Positions 1 to 7,831 of a stretch of DNA of 10,160 bases are shown piece after piece; position 1 is the first letter of the stretch, and every line of letters begins with the position of its first letter. The DNA is from Dehalococcoidia bacterium (lineage in GTDB: Bacteria; Chloroflexota; Dehalococcoidia; Dehalococcoidales; E44-bin46), in contig DAOWAU010000016.1 in assembly GCA_030634425.1 (NCBI GenBank), forward strand, positions 1 to 10,160, in the 5' to 3' direction. Position numbers and translations under genes: made by a program. The notes below the pieces were generated by a model. That model was not told the origin of the DNA and made no database searches. It was given only the letters and a program-made list of their open reading frames with translations.

Positions 1-1
1 C

Positions 2-469
2 AACGGCTATACCAAAGAAGAGTGGAAGATGGTGGAAGAAACAAAGAAAATAATGCATGCCGATGATATAGCTATTTCGGCAACTTGTGCCCGAGTGCCG
101 GTATACACCGGGCATAGCATGGCGGTTAATCTAGAATTCTCCCAGCCTATGTCCCCTGATGAGGCACGACGCATTCTCGCCCAAGCTCCGGGGGTTAAGG
201 TAGTAGATGAGCCTGTTATCAGCCTTTATCCCCAGCCGTGGTCATCAACTGGCACTGATGAGGTTCTTGTGGGACGTATTCGGGTAGATACCTCCCACCC
301 CAATGGTTTAGTTATGTGGATTGTTGCCGATAATCTACGCAAGGGAGCTGCTCTAAATACCGTCCAGATTGCTGAGGAGATGATTAAAAGAGAATGGGTA
401 CACCCCAGGGAGGCTGCAAATGAAAGAACTAGGGCGATTGTTAACAGCAATGATAACCCCCTTCAATAA
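2..469 (+). CDS. asd: Aspartate-semialdehyde dehydrogenase, C-terminal part (5' truncated by window edge)
   Basis: This is the last 155 codons of an NADP-dependent aspartate-semialdehyde dehydrogenase. The enzyme reduces aspartyl phosphate to the semialdehyde in the shared pathway to diaminopimelate, lysine, threonine and methionine. The reading frame is open from base 2, so the ATG at 29 is an internal Met and the true start lies upstream. Visible family features are the substrate-binding Arg and catalytic His in RVPVYTGHS (bases about 92-118) and the C-terminal NLRKGAALNTVQIAE stretch that ends the catalytic domain. The active-site Cys of the N-terminal half is outside the window. The ending is normal for the family, with a TAA stop. 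The last 50 bases overlap the start of dapA in another frame, which fits a lysine/DAP operon with coupled translation. Identification is confident. Confidence 0.95.
   Translation, partial: NGYTKEEWKMVEETKKIMHADDIAISATCARVPVYTGHSMAVNLEFSQPMSPDEARRILAQAPGVKVVDEPVISLYPQPWSSTGTDEVLVGRIRVDTSHPNGLVMWIVADNLRKGAALNTVQIAEEMIKREWVHPREAANERTRAIVNSNDNPLQ
407..413 (+). promoter_or_regulatory. Shine-Dalgarno of dapA inside asd
   Basis: The purine-rich AGGGAGG lies 6 nt before the ATG at 420 and within the asd coding region. It supports 420 rather than the internal ATG at 450 as the dapA start. Confidence 0.7.
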
Positions 470-1310
470 AGAAGGGGAGATTGACTATGAGCAGGCAAAG
501 AAGCTAACCTCAGCCCTGCTTGACTCGGGGAGTGATGGGGTGGTAGTCGCCGCCACCACTGGAGAGTCCCCCACCATCACCTGGGAAGAGGAGTTTCGCC
601 TATTCACTGAGGTAAAATCAGCAGCAGGTGAAAAGGGGACGGTAATAGCCTACACCGGCAGCAATAGCACTGCGGAAGCCATAGAGGCAACCAAAGAGGC
701 GGAGCGGATTGGGGTTGATGCCTGCCTTTTAGTAGTCCCCTACTATAACAAACCTAGTCAAGATGGTTTATACCAGCACTTCAAGGCTATTGCTCAAGAG
801 ACCAGCCTGCCCTGCATCCTTTATAATGTGCCGTCTCGCACCGTGGTCAGCCTATCCGCCGACACCGCTATCAAACTAAGCCACATTGATAATATTATTG
901 GGGTAAAGGAAGCCAGCGGTAATCTGGATGCAATCTCCAAGATTATCAGTAACACCAGAGAGGATTTTCTGATCTGGAGCGGGAATGATGGTGATACCCT
1001 GCCCATCCTAACCCTGGGTGGCTATGGGGTCATCAGTGTCGCTTCACACCTTGTTGGTAGCCAGATAAAGAAAATGATTGACGCCTTCATCGACGGCAAG
1101 ATAGACGAGGCAGCCAACATACACCATCGCCTTCTCCCTCTGATTAACGCCATATTTATTGTCTCCAACCCTGTTCCCCTTAAATACGCCCTTAACCATA
1201 TCGGCTTCAATGTAGGCAAGCCACGACTGCCTCTCGTTGAGCCCAATGAAAAATCAGCCGCCGTCATCAAGGACACCCTGAAGAAATACAAGATTGACCT
1301 GCCGATATAA
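420..1310 (+). CDS. dapA: 4-hydroxy-tetrahydrodipicolinate synthase
   Basis: DapA condenses pyruvate with aspartate semialdehyde, the product of the upstream asd gene. This is the committed step to diaminopimelate and lysine, in the cytoplasm. The 296-residue length is normal for this TIM-barrel class I aldolase. Key residues fall where expected, offset by two from E. coli DapA: the AATTGES motif with Thr46/Thr47, Tyr109 in PYYNKP, Tyr135 and Arg140 in LYNVPSRT, and the Schiff-base Lys163 in GVKEASGN. The ATG at 420 is chosen because it has an AGGGAGG site 6 nt upstream and yields the conserved N-terminus GRLLTAMITPF; starting at 450 would remove it. The gene overlaps asd by 50 bases and then meets purA tail to tail, so it is the last gene of its operon. 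Close paralogues such as N-acetylneuraminate lyase or KDG aldolase are unlikely given the asd neighbour. Confidence 0.95.
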   Translation: MKELGRLLTAMITPFNKEGEIDYEQAKKLTSALLDSGSDGVVVAATTGESPTITWEEEFRLFTEVKSAAGEKGTVIAYTGSNSTAEAIEATKEAERIGVDACLLVVPYYNKPSQDGLYQHFKAIAQETSLPCILYNVPSRTVVSLSADTAIKLSHIDNIIGVKEASGNLDAISKIISNTREDFLIWSGNDGDTLPILTLGGYGVISVASHLVGSQIKKMIDAFIDGKIDEAANIHHRLLPLINAIFIVSNPVPLKYALNHIGFNVGKPRLPLVEPNEKSAAVIKDTLKKYKIDLPI

Positions 1311-1318
1311 GAGGAAAG

Positions 1319-2642
<1,324 letters not shown>

Positions 2643-2682
2643 TTATACCATATTTAGCACTATAGATAAAGGCAACTGAGAG

Positions 2683-3291
2683 CTACTTGGTCTTTGTTTG
2701 CCTTTTTAAATAAAGTAACCTCTGACCGGCGGTGACAAAGCTAAATACCACTATAACAGCCAAGGCAATAATTAAAGCGTAATCAATAACCCGACTGGCC
2801 AAAAGCCCTATTGCCAGGGCAATTACCCTCTCAGGGCGAGTAAATAGTCCCACCCCACACTCTATACCCAGTGCCTCTCCCTTAGCCCTGAGATAGCTCA
2901 CCAACGGCGAAGCGATTAAAGCGAGACAGACAAATAGTATCCCCAAGGTGGGCCGATTTCCAGAGAGCAAATAGAAGATTAGAACACCTAAAAGCAGCAC
3001 CGCCTCAGAGACGCGGTCAAGTGTGGAATCAAGGACAGCACCAAAAGGGGTAACCCGACCGATATGGCGCGCCAGTGCCCCATCCAGCATATCAAAAAAA
3101 CCGGCAGCAAGCACTATAAAGCCGGCAATGAAAGGGTGCCCGGTAGCGATAACGACAGCAGCAACAAGAGCAATAGAGAAGCCCAACCAGGTTAAGGTAT
3201 TGGGGGTTATATGTGTCTTAACTAAGAACCGCACTATGGGCTCGGTAAGGCGAGAGGAGGTGGACTTACGCAGTCGGGGCAATTCCGTCAT
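2683..3291 (-). CDS. pgsA: CDP-alcohol phosphatidyltransferase, probable phosphatidylinositol phosphate synthase
   Basis: This membrane enzyme probably transfers a phosphatidyl group from CDP-diacylglycerol to inositol-1-phosphate. The 202 residues carry the full family signature D67-xx-D70-G71-xx-A74-R75-x8-G84-xxx-D88-xxx-D92, which binds metal and catalyses transfer. About six hydrophobic helices are visible (roughly 33-50, 53-66, 96-110, 115-133, 157-168, 171-190). Beyond the general motif, the SYLRAKGEALG (132-142) and RPERV (152-156) segments match what I recall of actinobacterial PIP synthases, including the Ser132 and Arg155 positions that bind inositol phosphate. Together with the Ino1 and PimA-like neighbours this favours an inositol rather than glycerol phosphate acceptor. 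The start ATG overlaps the stop of the upstream glycosyltransferase by one base (TAATG), implying coupled translation. The alternative is plain PgsA making phosphatidylglycerol phosphate. Family is certain; acceptor is inferred. Confidence 0.85.
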   Translation of the reverse strand: MTELPRLRKSTSSRLTEPIVRFLVKTHITPNTLTWLGFSIALVAAVVIATGHPFIAGFIVLAAGFFDMLDGALARHIGRVTPFGAVLDSTLDRVSEAVLLLGVLIFYLLSGNRPTLGILFVCLALIASPLVSYLRAKGEALGIECGVGLFTRPERVIALAIGLLASRVIDYALIIALAVIVVFSFVTAGQRLLYLKRQTKTK

Positions 3292-4508
3292 TAAATCCTG
3301 CTTCTCTGGGTAGACACTCTATTCAATATTTCCTTGATCTTCGGGGGAATTAAGGAAACTTCTTCTCGCCGTACTTCTCGCTTTGTAAACTCACTACGCA
3401 CTTTAATATAACAACCCAGCACTTGCCGAGAGACGTGTTTCCAATCATACTCTGCTGCCCTAACTATCCCATTGGCTCCCAGCTGCCGCCGAAGTGACTC
3501 GTCACTCAGAACAGATATTAGAGCTTGTGCTAAACTCCTCACATCTTTCGGTGGCACTAAAAGCCCCTCAACCCCATGGGTTATTAGGCTGGCATAGCCT
3601 GCTATATTTGAGGCAACAATGGGCGTCCCCACAGACATAGCCTCAAGCAAAATAATGCCAAAGCTTTCCCAACCAGTAGCTGGCGCACAGAAAACATCGG
3701 CTGTCTTATAATACCGGGGTAAATCTTTATAGCTGGCATAGCCAACAAAAACGACATCCCTTAATCCGCTCTCCTCAACCTCTTTCTCATACTTAGCCCG
3801 CAGGTGGGTGCCAGGACCAACTATAATAAGCCGCGAATTGGGAATTTCCCGTTTAACCCGTTTATAAGCCTTAAGCAGATATTCCGCTCCTTTTCGTTTC
3901 TCCAGGCGACCAACAAAGAGGATATTCAATTTCCCATCACAGAATTCATCTATGGGCGATACATCGGGAGAAAAATGCTCCGTATCCACCCCGTTGGGGA
4001 TAATCTCATAGGACCCAGGGAAGTACTTGCTAACAAATTGCATGGCTGGCTGAGACACTGCGATTTTACCATCGAGCCTGGGGAACAACCTACTCAACAG
4101 GAAAGTGCTAAGGGGCTTAAGAAGGCTATATCCTGGACTACCCTCAAAGGCATGAAAGGTTCCTACATTCGCCGTGCATGAAAAACGGAGCACACTGGGA
4201 CATAACGAAGGCATAAACGGCTCGTGAAGGTGGATAATATCAAATTTCTCTTCCTCAAGTACATCCTTTACATTCGGTCTCAATCTGAATGATATTGCCA
4301 CGCGGGCAATAGAACCGCTAGTAGGAAGGGGAAACGGTCTACCTATGCCGATAAACCTATCACCAAAGAGAGTAATCTCTTTAGAAGCAGGGGCAATGAC
4401 CTTCACCTCGTGACCCATCTGGGTTAAGTGACTATCCAGTGAGCAAATGTGATTGGCTACGCCACCAGGATAAGCAAAGTCATAAGGACAGACTAACGCT
4501 ATCTTCAT
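3291..4508 (-). CDS. GT4-family glycosyltransferase, PimA-like (probable phosphatidylinositol mannosyltransferase)
   Basis: This is a two-domain GT-B glycosyltransferase of 405 residues, probably cytoplasmic and membrane-associated. The N-terminal domain begins MKIALVCPYDFAYPGGVANH, with the Gly15-Gly16 loop typical of PimA. Further PimA-like points are GSIAR (65-69), HLHEP (93-97) and His119 in GTFHA. The C-terminal donor domain has IPNGVD (170-175), GRLEKRKG with Arg201 and Lys206 for the nucleotide-sugar phosphates, and the retaining EX7E motif E281-SFGIILL-E289. PimA moves mannose from GDP-mannose to phosphatidylinositol, and the adjacent PIP-synthase-like and ino1 genes supply exactly such an acceptor. 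The ATG at 4508 gives the expected N-terminus, though the nearest good Shine-Dalgarno (GGAGGG, about 4527-4532) is far upstream. GT4 enzymes vary widely, so another sugar or lipid acceptor is possible. Family confident; substrate inferred. Confidence 0.85.
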   Translation of the reverse strand: MKIALVCPYDFAYPGGVANHICSLDSHLTQMGHEVKVIAPASKEITLFGDRFIGIGRPFPLPTSGSIARVAISFRLRPNVKDVLEEEKFDIIHLHEPFMPSLCPSVLRFSCTANVGTFHAFEGSPGYSLLKPLSTFLLSRLFPRLDGKIAVSQPAMQFVSKYFPGSYEIIPNGVDTEHFSPDVSPIDEFCDGKLNILFVGRLEKRKGAEYLLKAYKRVKREIPNSRLIIVGPGTHLRAKYEKEVEESGLRDVVFVGYASYKDLPRYYKTADVFCAPATGWESFGIILLEAMSVGTPIVASNIAGYASLITHGVEGLLVPPKDVRSLAQALISVLSDESLRRQLGANGIVRAAEYDWKHVSRQVLGCYIKVRSEFTKREVRREEVSLIPPKIKEILNRVSTQRSRI

Positions 4509-4548
4509 TGATATAGCCGTCTAACCCTCCACTGATTTACTCAAGATA

Positions 4549-5652
4549 TCACCGAGAAGAACGGCGTTTCTTTCCAGTTGCCGGAGCACCAATGATGAAC
4601 TCTTCTACCATCCGACGAGCTTCATCATCGGTATATTGAACCGGCGGCGATTTCATAAAGTAAGCAGAGGGAGCTATCAGTGCCCCCTTCAATCCACGGT
4701 CCAAGGCAAGCTTACAGCACCTTATAGCATCGATAACCACCCCGGCTGAGTTCGGGCTATCCCACACCTCGAGTTTCAGCTCCAGATTTAGGGGAACATC
4801 ACCAAAGGCTCGCCCTTCCATTCTAATATGACAAAACTTACGGTCCTTAAGCCAGGGAACATAATCACTGGGACCAACATGAATATCATCAGGGTCAAGC
4901 TTATAATCCAGCTGTGAGGTAACTGCGGTGGTCTTAGATATCTTCTTAGACTCCAGACGTTCCCGCTCTAACATATTTAAGAAGTCGGTGTTACCACCAA
5001 AATTCAACTGATAGGTCCGCTCCATCTTAACACCACGGTCTCTAAACAGCCTGGTAAGAACACGATGCACAATGGTGGCGCCAACCTGAGATTTTACATC
5101 ATCGCCAATAACTGGCAGACCCTTTTCCTCAAAGCGCCTCTGCCAATACTTCTCTCGAGCGATAAAAACTGGGATACAGTTGACAAAGCCGCAGCCAGCC
5201 ACCAGCACCTGCTCTATATACCATTTAGTTGCTTCCTCACTACCCACCGGCAAGTAATTAAGCACCACGTCAGTTTTGGTTTCCTTAAGGATTTTAACGA
5301 CATCTGCTGTGGAGCCAGGCGCCCTCATTATCTTTTGAGATAGATACTTGCCTAAACCATCGTGAGTCATGCCGCGCTGAATTTTAACCCCTGTAGCCGG
5401 CACCTCAGTAAATTTAAAAGTGTTATTAGGGGAAGTAAAGATTGCCTCAGCCAGGTCCTTGCCCACCTTGTTCTTATCAATATCAAAGGCAGCGACAAAA
5501 TTGATATCGCTTATATGATAACCGCCCAGGTTGACATGCATGAGGCCGGGCACCAAATCATTCTCCTTTGCCTCTTTATAGTAGGAAATACCCTGAATCA
5601 GGGATGAGGCACAGTTCCCTACTCCTATTACAGCTACATTTATTTTAGTCAA
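4549..5652 (-). CDS. ino1: myo-Inositol-1-phosphate synthase, actinobacterial/short type
   Basis: Ino1 isomerises glucose-6-phosphate to 1L-myo-inositol-1-phosphate with bound NAD, the only de novo source of inositol. At 367 residues it belongs to the short prokaryotic class rather than the roughly 500-residue eukaryotic one. The NAD-binding start [12 protein letters not shown] (6-17) is followed by PGLMHV (35-40) and [10 protein letters not shown] (132-141). Downstream blocks are [43 protein letters not shown] and [11 protein letters not shown], all close to what I recall of the mycobacterial enzyme. The start codon is TTG: bases 5650-5652 read CAA on the + strand, no in-frame ATG gives the family N-terminus, and an AAGGAG site lies upstream. 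It precedes the PimA-like gene by 40 bases and follows the small zinc-ribbon gene by 104. Its product most likely feeds the phosphatidyltransferase downstream; a soluble inositol-phosphate solute is the alternative. Confidence 0.95.
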   Translation of the reverse strand: MTKINVAVIGVGNCASSLIQGISYYKEAKENDLVPGLMHVNLGGYHISDINFVAAFDIDKNKVGKDLAEAIFTSPNNTFKFTEVPATGVKIQRGMTHDGLGKYLSQKIMRAPGSTADVVKILKETKTDVVLNYLPVGSEEATKWYIEQVLVAGCGFVNCIPVFIAREKYWQRRFEEKGLPVIGDDVKSQVGATIVHRVLTRLFRDRGVKMERTYQLNFGGNTDFLNMLERERLESKKISKTTAVTSQLDYKLDPDDIHVGPSDYVPWLKDRKFCHIRMEGRAFGDVPLNLELKLEVWDSPNSAGVVIDAIRCCKLALDRGLKGALIAPSAYFMKSPPVQYTDDEARRMVEEFIIGAPATGKKRRSSR

Positions 5653-5663
5653 AATCCTGCTTT

Positions 5664-5669
5664 CTCCTT
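5664..5669 (-). promoter_or_regulatory. Shine-Dalgarno supporting the TTG start of ino1
   Basis: On the - strand AAGGAG lies 11 nt before the TTG at 5652. A second, closer AGGA occurs in the AGCAGGATT just before the codon. The same AGCAGGATTT string also precedes the ATG of the phosphatidyltransferase gene. Confidence 0.5.
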
Positions 5670-5756
5670 CCTAACCCCAAAAAGTTACCCAATTTAACAA
5701 AGCAAACTAAATCACTGCCACAACCACCACACCATCCTCAAAGAAATCGGCTGCTT

Positions 5757-5897
5757 TTAACCCCGACCAATCCTGAATACTTTCGTTCCACAGTTAGGGC
5801 AAATTCCCTTATTGGCTGGTCTCCCATTCTTCAAAGTAACTCGCTCTGCGTTCTTCATCTCTACTTTCTTCCTGCACTTAAAACAATACGCCTGCAT
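5757..5897 (-). CDS. 46-residue zinc-ribbon microprotein, DUF5679-like
   Basis: This small gene encodes 46 residues beginning MQAYCFKCRKKVEMKNAERV and ending FRIGRG, with a TAA stop. Two CxxC knuckles (Cys5/Cys8 and Cys33/Cys36) are separated by a basic linker containing TLKNGRPANKGICP. This is the pattern of a one-domain zinc ribbon and resembles the DUF5679 family as I recall it, whose role is unknown. The coding call is supported by a strong AAGGAGG 9 nt before the ATG, a consensus promoter about 45 bases further up, and Cys spacing that random sequence would rarely give. It is the first gene of the probable operon that continues into ino1. Zinc binding and a nucleic-acid or protein-contact role are plausible but inferred. 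No function can be assigned from the neighbours. Confidence 0.85.
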   Translation of the reverse strand: MQAYCFKCRKKVEMKNAERVTLKNGRPANKGICPNCGTKVFRIGRG

Positions 5898-5906
5898 TTC
5901 TTTCTA

Positions 5907-5913
5907 CCTCCTT
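5907..5913 (-). promoter_or_regulatory. Strong Shine-Dalgarno of the zinc-ribbon microprotein
   Basis: AAGGAGG is a near-perfect anti-16S match, 9 nt before the ATG at 5897. It is one of the best ribosome binding sites in the window and the main reason for accepting so short a gene. Confidence 0.75.
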
Positions 5914-5918
5914 CTCTA

Positions 5919-5931
5919 CCCAGCGACTGGG
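5919..5931 (-). promoter_or_regulatory. Leader hairpin upstream of the microprotein ribosome site
   Basis: The predicted 5' leader contains CCCAG-TCG-CTGGG, a 5-bp stem with a 3-nt loop that a flanking G-U pair can extend. It lies 5 nt upstream of the AAGGAGG site and just after the likely transcription start. It has no T-run, so it is not a terminator; it could protect the 5' end or influence ribosome loading. Function is speculative. Confidence 0.35.
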
Positions 5932-5941
5932 CCCTATCTCT

Positions 5942-5969
5942 ATTATATGTAAGCTATGTAAGCTGTCAA
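5942..5969 (-). promoter_or_regulatory. Consensus sigma70-type promoter of the inositol-lipid operon
   Basis: On the - strand a perfect -35 box TTGACA (5964-5969) and a perfect -10 box TATAAT (5942-5947) are separated by 16 bases. This predicts transcription starting near 5934-5936 and a leader of about 38 nt to the microprotein ATG. It sits immediately after the truB terminator and upstream of the microprotein, ino1, GT4, phosphatidyltransferase and purA genes. Both hexamers match consensus at all six positions, so housekeeping, strong expression is expected unless a regulator binds. Confidence 0.85.
5947..5964. repeat. 9-bp tandem direct repeat filling the promoter spacer
   Basis: ATGTAAGCT occurs twice in direct succession on the + strand (5947-5955 and 5956-5964). 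The two copies exactly span the 16-bp spacer and touch the inner base of both promoter hexamers. It could be a direct-repeat operator or a chance duplication. Confidence 0.8.
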
Positions 5970-5990
5970 GGCTTTTAAGATATCGCTACC

Positions 5991-6013
5991 AAAATCAGGC
6001 CTACCTATAGGCC
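5991..6013 (-). terminator. Intrinsic terminator after truB
   Basis: Read on the - strand, GGCCTA (6008-6013) pairs perfectly with TAGGCC (5998-6003) across a 4-nt TAGG loop. The stem is followed two bases later by ATTTT (5991-5995). It begins 2 nt past the truB stop. The stem is short but GC-rich and the T-run is brief, so termination is probable but may be partial. It separates the infB-to-truB operon from the promoter downstream. Confidence 0.6.
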
Positions 6014-6015
6014 AG

Positions 6016-6945
6016 CTACAAAAAAACTTTTTCAGGTTGCCACTGTCCCCTCTCTGGATTGAAGCGTAGCACTCCTAAGAAGCAGCCATCAAGGGTATAA
6101 ACACGGCAACGGCTTTCGAGAGAAGGGAGAGTTATGGGAGGTTGTTTGGGACAAGCGGTTTCCCTGCTACTGCCATAGTTCCCTAAAACGAAGGGACGCC
6201 CATTCCTTATCAACCGCCCGGTCTCATCAGTGACAATCATAGCTGCCCACTGCAACAGCACGATATCTATAGGGTAAATATAGCGCTGCCAATATCCGTA
6301 ACGAAAGGCGTCCTCAAGCTGGGGCAGTGAAACAGCATCCTCAATATCAAAAACACCATATCTCAAACGGACCAGGCTCTTTAAATTAGCTCCACAACCC
6401 AGGGCTTGCCCTAAATCATGAGCTAGTGAACGGATGTAGGTACCCTTGCCACATACCACCTCTATAGTGACCACAGGCGACTGCCAATCTACAAGCTCTA
6501 AACCATAGATTCTGGTCGACCTGCTTTTCCTTTCCACCTCGATGCCAGCTCGCGCCAATTGATAAAGTCGCTTACCACCATACTTCACGGCACTATACAT
6601 TGGAGGAGTCTGCTGGATCAAACCACAAAAGGAAGCAAGTGTTGACTTCAATTGTTCCCGGCCGACCCCGGATGGGTCTCCCCTCTGGGTGACCTTGCCA
6701 CTGGCATCGTAGGTATCTGTAGCCACGCCCAATTCAATCTGAGCCCGATAAGCCTTGGTAGCCTCTGTCAAAAACTCAATAACACGTGTCCCCCTACCAA
6801 GGCAGACAGGTAAAACGCCGGTGGCTTCAGGGTCGAGGGTGCCAGCGTGTCCCACACATCGCTCCCCACTCAGCCACCTCACCCTAGCCACCACGCTGAA
6901 AGAGGTCTCACCACAAGGTTTATTGATATTCAGTATGCCATCCAT
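6016..6945 (-). CDS. truB: tRNA pseudouridine(55) synthase
   Basis: TruB converts U55 in the T-loop of most tRNAs to pseudouridine and also acts as a tRNA-folding chaperone. The protein is 309 residues from the ATG at 6945. Motifs in order are GILNINKP near the N-terminus, GHAGTLDPEATGVLP with catalytic Asp38, Tyr66 in KAYRA, PPMYSAVK (114-121), and GTYIRSLAHDLG with Arg172 at 168-179. A C-terminal accessory RNA-binding region follows from about residue 200. An upstream GTG at 6951 is in frame and overlaps the mpgP stop as GTGA. The ATG, 2 nt after that stop, is preferred because it gives the usual M-x-GILNINKP start. No Shine-Dalgarno is visible at either, so translation probably relies on coupling to mpgP. 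truB normally follows rbfA directly; here mpgS and mpgP lie between. Confidence 0.95.
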   Translation of the reverse strand: MDGILNINKPCGETSFSVVARVRWLSGERCVGHAGTLDPEATGVLPVCLGRGTRVIEFLTEATKAYRAQIELGVATDTYDASGKVTQRGDPSGVGREQLKSTLASFCGLIQQTPPMYSAVKYGGKRLYQLARAGIEVERKSRSTRIYGLELVDWQSPVVTIEVVCGKGTYIRSLAHDLGQALGCGANLKSLVRLRYGVFDIEDAVSLPQLEDAFRYGYWQRYIYPIDIVLLQWAAMIVTDETGRLIRNGRPFVLGNYGSSRETACPKQPPITLPSLESRCRVYTLDGCFLGVLRFNPERGQWQPEKVFL

Positions 6946-6947
6946 CG

Positions 6948-7781
6948 TCACTTGTCTTTATCGGTACGGTCAATTAGCCCCTTTATAGCCCGGCTCCACC
7001 CCTCCGGACCAACCCCCTCAATCCGCTTCAGACGGGGTAGGTCTATTTCCTCCCACCGCCCTCCGGGCTTCTGTACCAAGATGGGAGTATCTACCGCTGC
7101 CAGCATGGGCAAATCGTTAGGGCTATCACCGATACCCACTGCCTCTACCTGACCCAGCTTTTTACGGAATAAATCGGCAAGAATGGTGACAGCCCTGCCT
7201 TTATCGTTAGCCCCCATTACACCGTAGTAGCGCCCACCATGGGTATAATTGAGGCCTGCCTTCTTTATCGCCTTCAATACTCTACCCATCTCCTCAGGAT
7301 TTTCTAGGGGCTTAACCGTCTCATCGTATTCCCTCTCCTTGGCTCTCTGCGCTGCCCCCAGGTCTAAGCCAGCGTCTTTGGCTACCTCTTGGGCACTCAT
7401 ATCACCGAAACCCCTAAAATTGATGCCAAGCTCAGCTCTAAGTTGTTCCAAAATCCGCCTGATGTCACGGTAAGGACTACCCAGCTCGATTATCTGATAT
7501 CCACCCCGGGCTTTATCATAATCAAAACCAAAGGGGAAATAGCCTTGGGGTATGAAAATAGCACCCCCATTTTCCACTATAAAGGGGTCAGGTATTCCCA
7601 GTTCTTGGCGATACACTTCCTGCTCTGCTCTGGTCTTGTGGGAGCAAAACACAATAGGTATGCTCCTTTGCTGCAGAAGCTTTATGAAGGGCAGAGCCCT
7701 TTCATAGGAATAGGTGACGGGGTCAAGCAAGGTGCCATCAAGGTCGGTAAAGACAACTAATTTAGGCAAGAAATCGCTCAT
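6948..7781 (-). CDS. mpgP: Mannosyl-3-phosphoglycerate phosphatase (HAD superfamily)
   Basis: MpgP removes the phosphate from mannosyl-3-phosphoglycerate to give the compatible solute mannosylglycerate. The 277 residues form a HAD-IIB phosphatase. Motif I is FTDLDGTLLD with nucleophile Asp13 and acid/base Asp15. Motif II is CSHKTRAE with Ser47, motif III Lys194 lies in GANDKGRA, and motif IV is GIGDSPNDLPML with Asp219 and Asp223. The cap region carries AKEREYDET (147-155) and GRYYGVMG (183-190), which mark the MpgP branch as distinct from sucrose-phosphate or phosphomannomutase-like relatives. Motif II has His48 where I recall Ser or Ala being commoner. It follows mpgS by 120 bases, an unusually large gap in this operon, and no clear Shine-Dalgarno precedes the ATG. 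The assignment is firm because its partner synthase is adjacent. Confidence 0.93.
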   Translation of the reverse strand: MSDFLPKLVVFTDLDGTLLDPVTYSYERALPFIKLLQQRSIPIVFCSHKTRAEQEVYRQELGIPDPFIVENGGAIFIPQGYFPFGFDYDKARGGYQIIELGSPYRDIRRILEQLRAELGINFRGFGDMSAQEVAKDAGLDLGAAQRAKEREYDETVKPLENPEEMGRVLKAIKKAGLNYTHGGRYYGVMGANDKGRAVTILADLFRKKLGQVEAVGIGDSPNDLPMLAAVDTPILVQKPGGRWEEIDLPRLKRIEGVGPEGWSRAIKGLIDRTDKDK

Positions 7782-7814
7782 AATATTTAGAATGACCGCA
7801 ATATGGCAATACTA

Positions 7815-7831
7815 GGTAGGCAACGCCCACC
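7815..7831 (-). other. Small hairpin in the mpgS-mpgP spacer
   Basis: In the 120-base gap between mpgS and mpgP, the - strand reads GGTGGGC-GTT-GCCTACC. This forms a 7-bp stem with one G-U pair and a 3-nt loop; on the + strand the same site has an A-C mismatch. No T-run follows, so it is not an intrinsic terminator. It might stabilise or process the mRNA between the two genes, or be chance. The rest of this gap shows no clear promoter or gene. Confidence 0.3.

Noticed and set aside
3804..4181. A 125-codon open frame on the + strand opposite the GT4 gene.
   Set aside because: It is antisense to a well-conserved glycosyltransferase, has no ribosome site or recognisable motif, and its composition is that of a shadow frame.
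5670..5695. GTTA...TAAC followed by TTTTT on the - strand upstream of ino1, considered as a terminator.
   Set aside because: The stem is only four AT-rich base pairs with a 7-nt loop, too weak to end transcription; read-through into ino1 is more likely.
5712..5735. Tiny Trp-rich frame M-V-W-W-L-W-Q on the - strand between the microprotein and ino1, resembling an attenuation leader peptide.
   Set aside because: The Trp codons come from a local GTGGTGG-rich tract, the AGG-like site abuts the ATG with no spacing, no terminator/antiterminator pair follows, and the downstream genes have no link to tryptophan.
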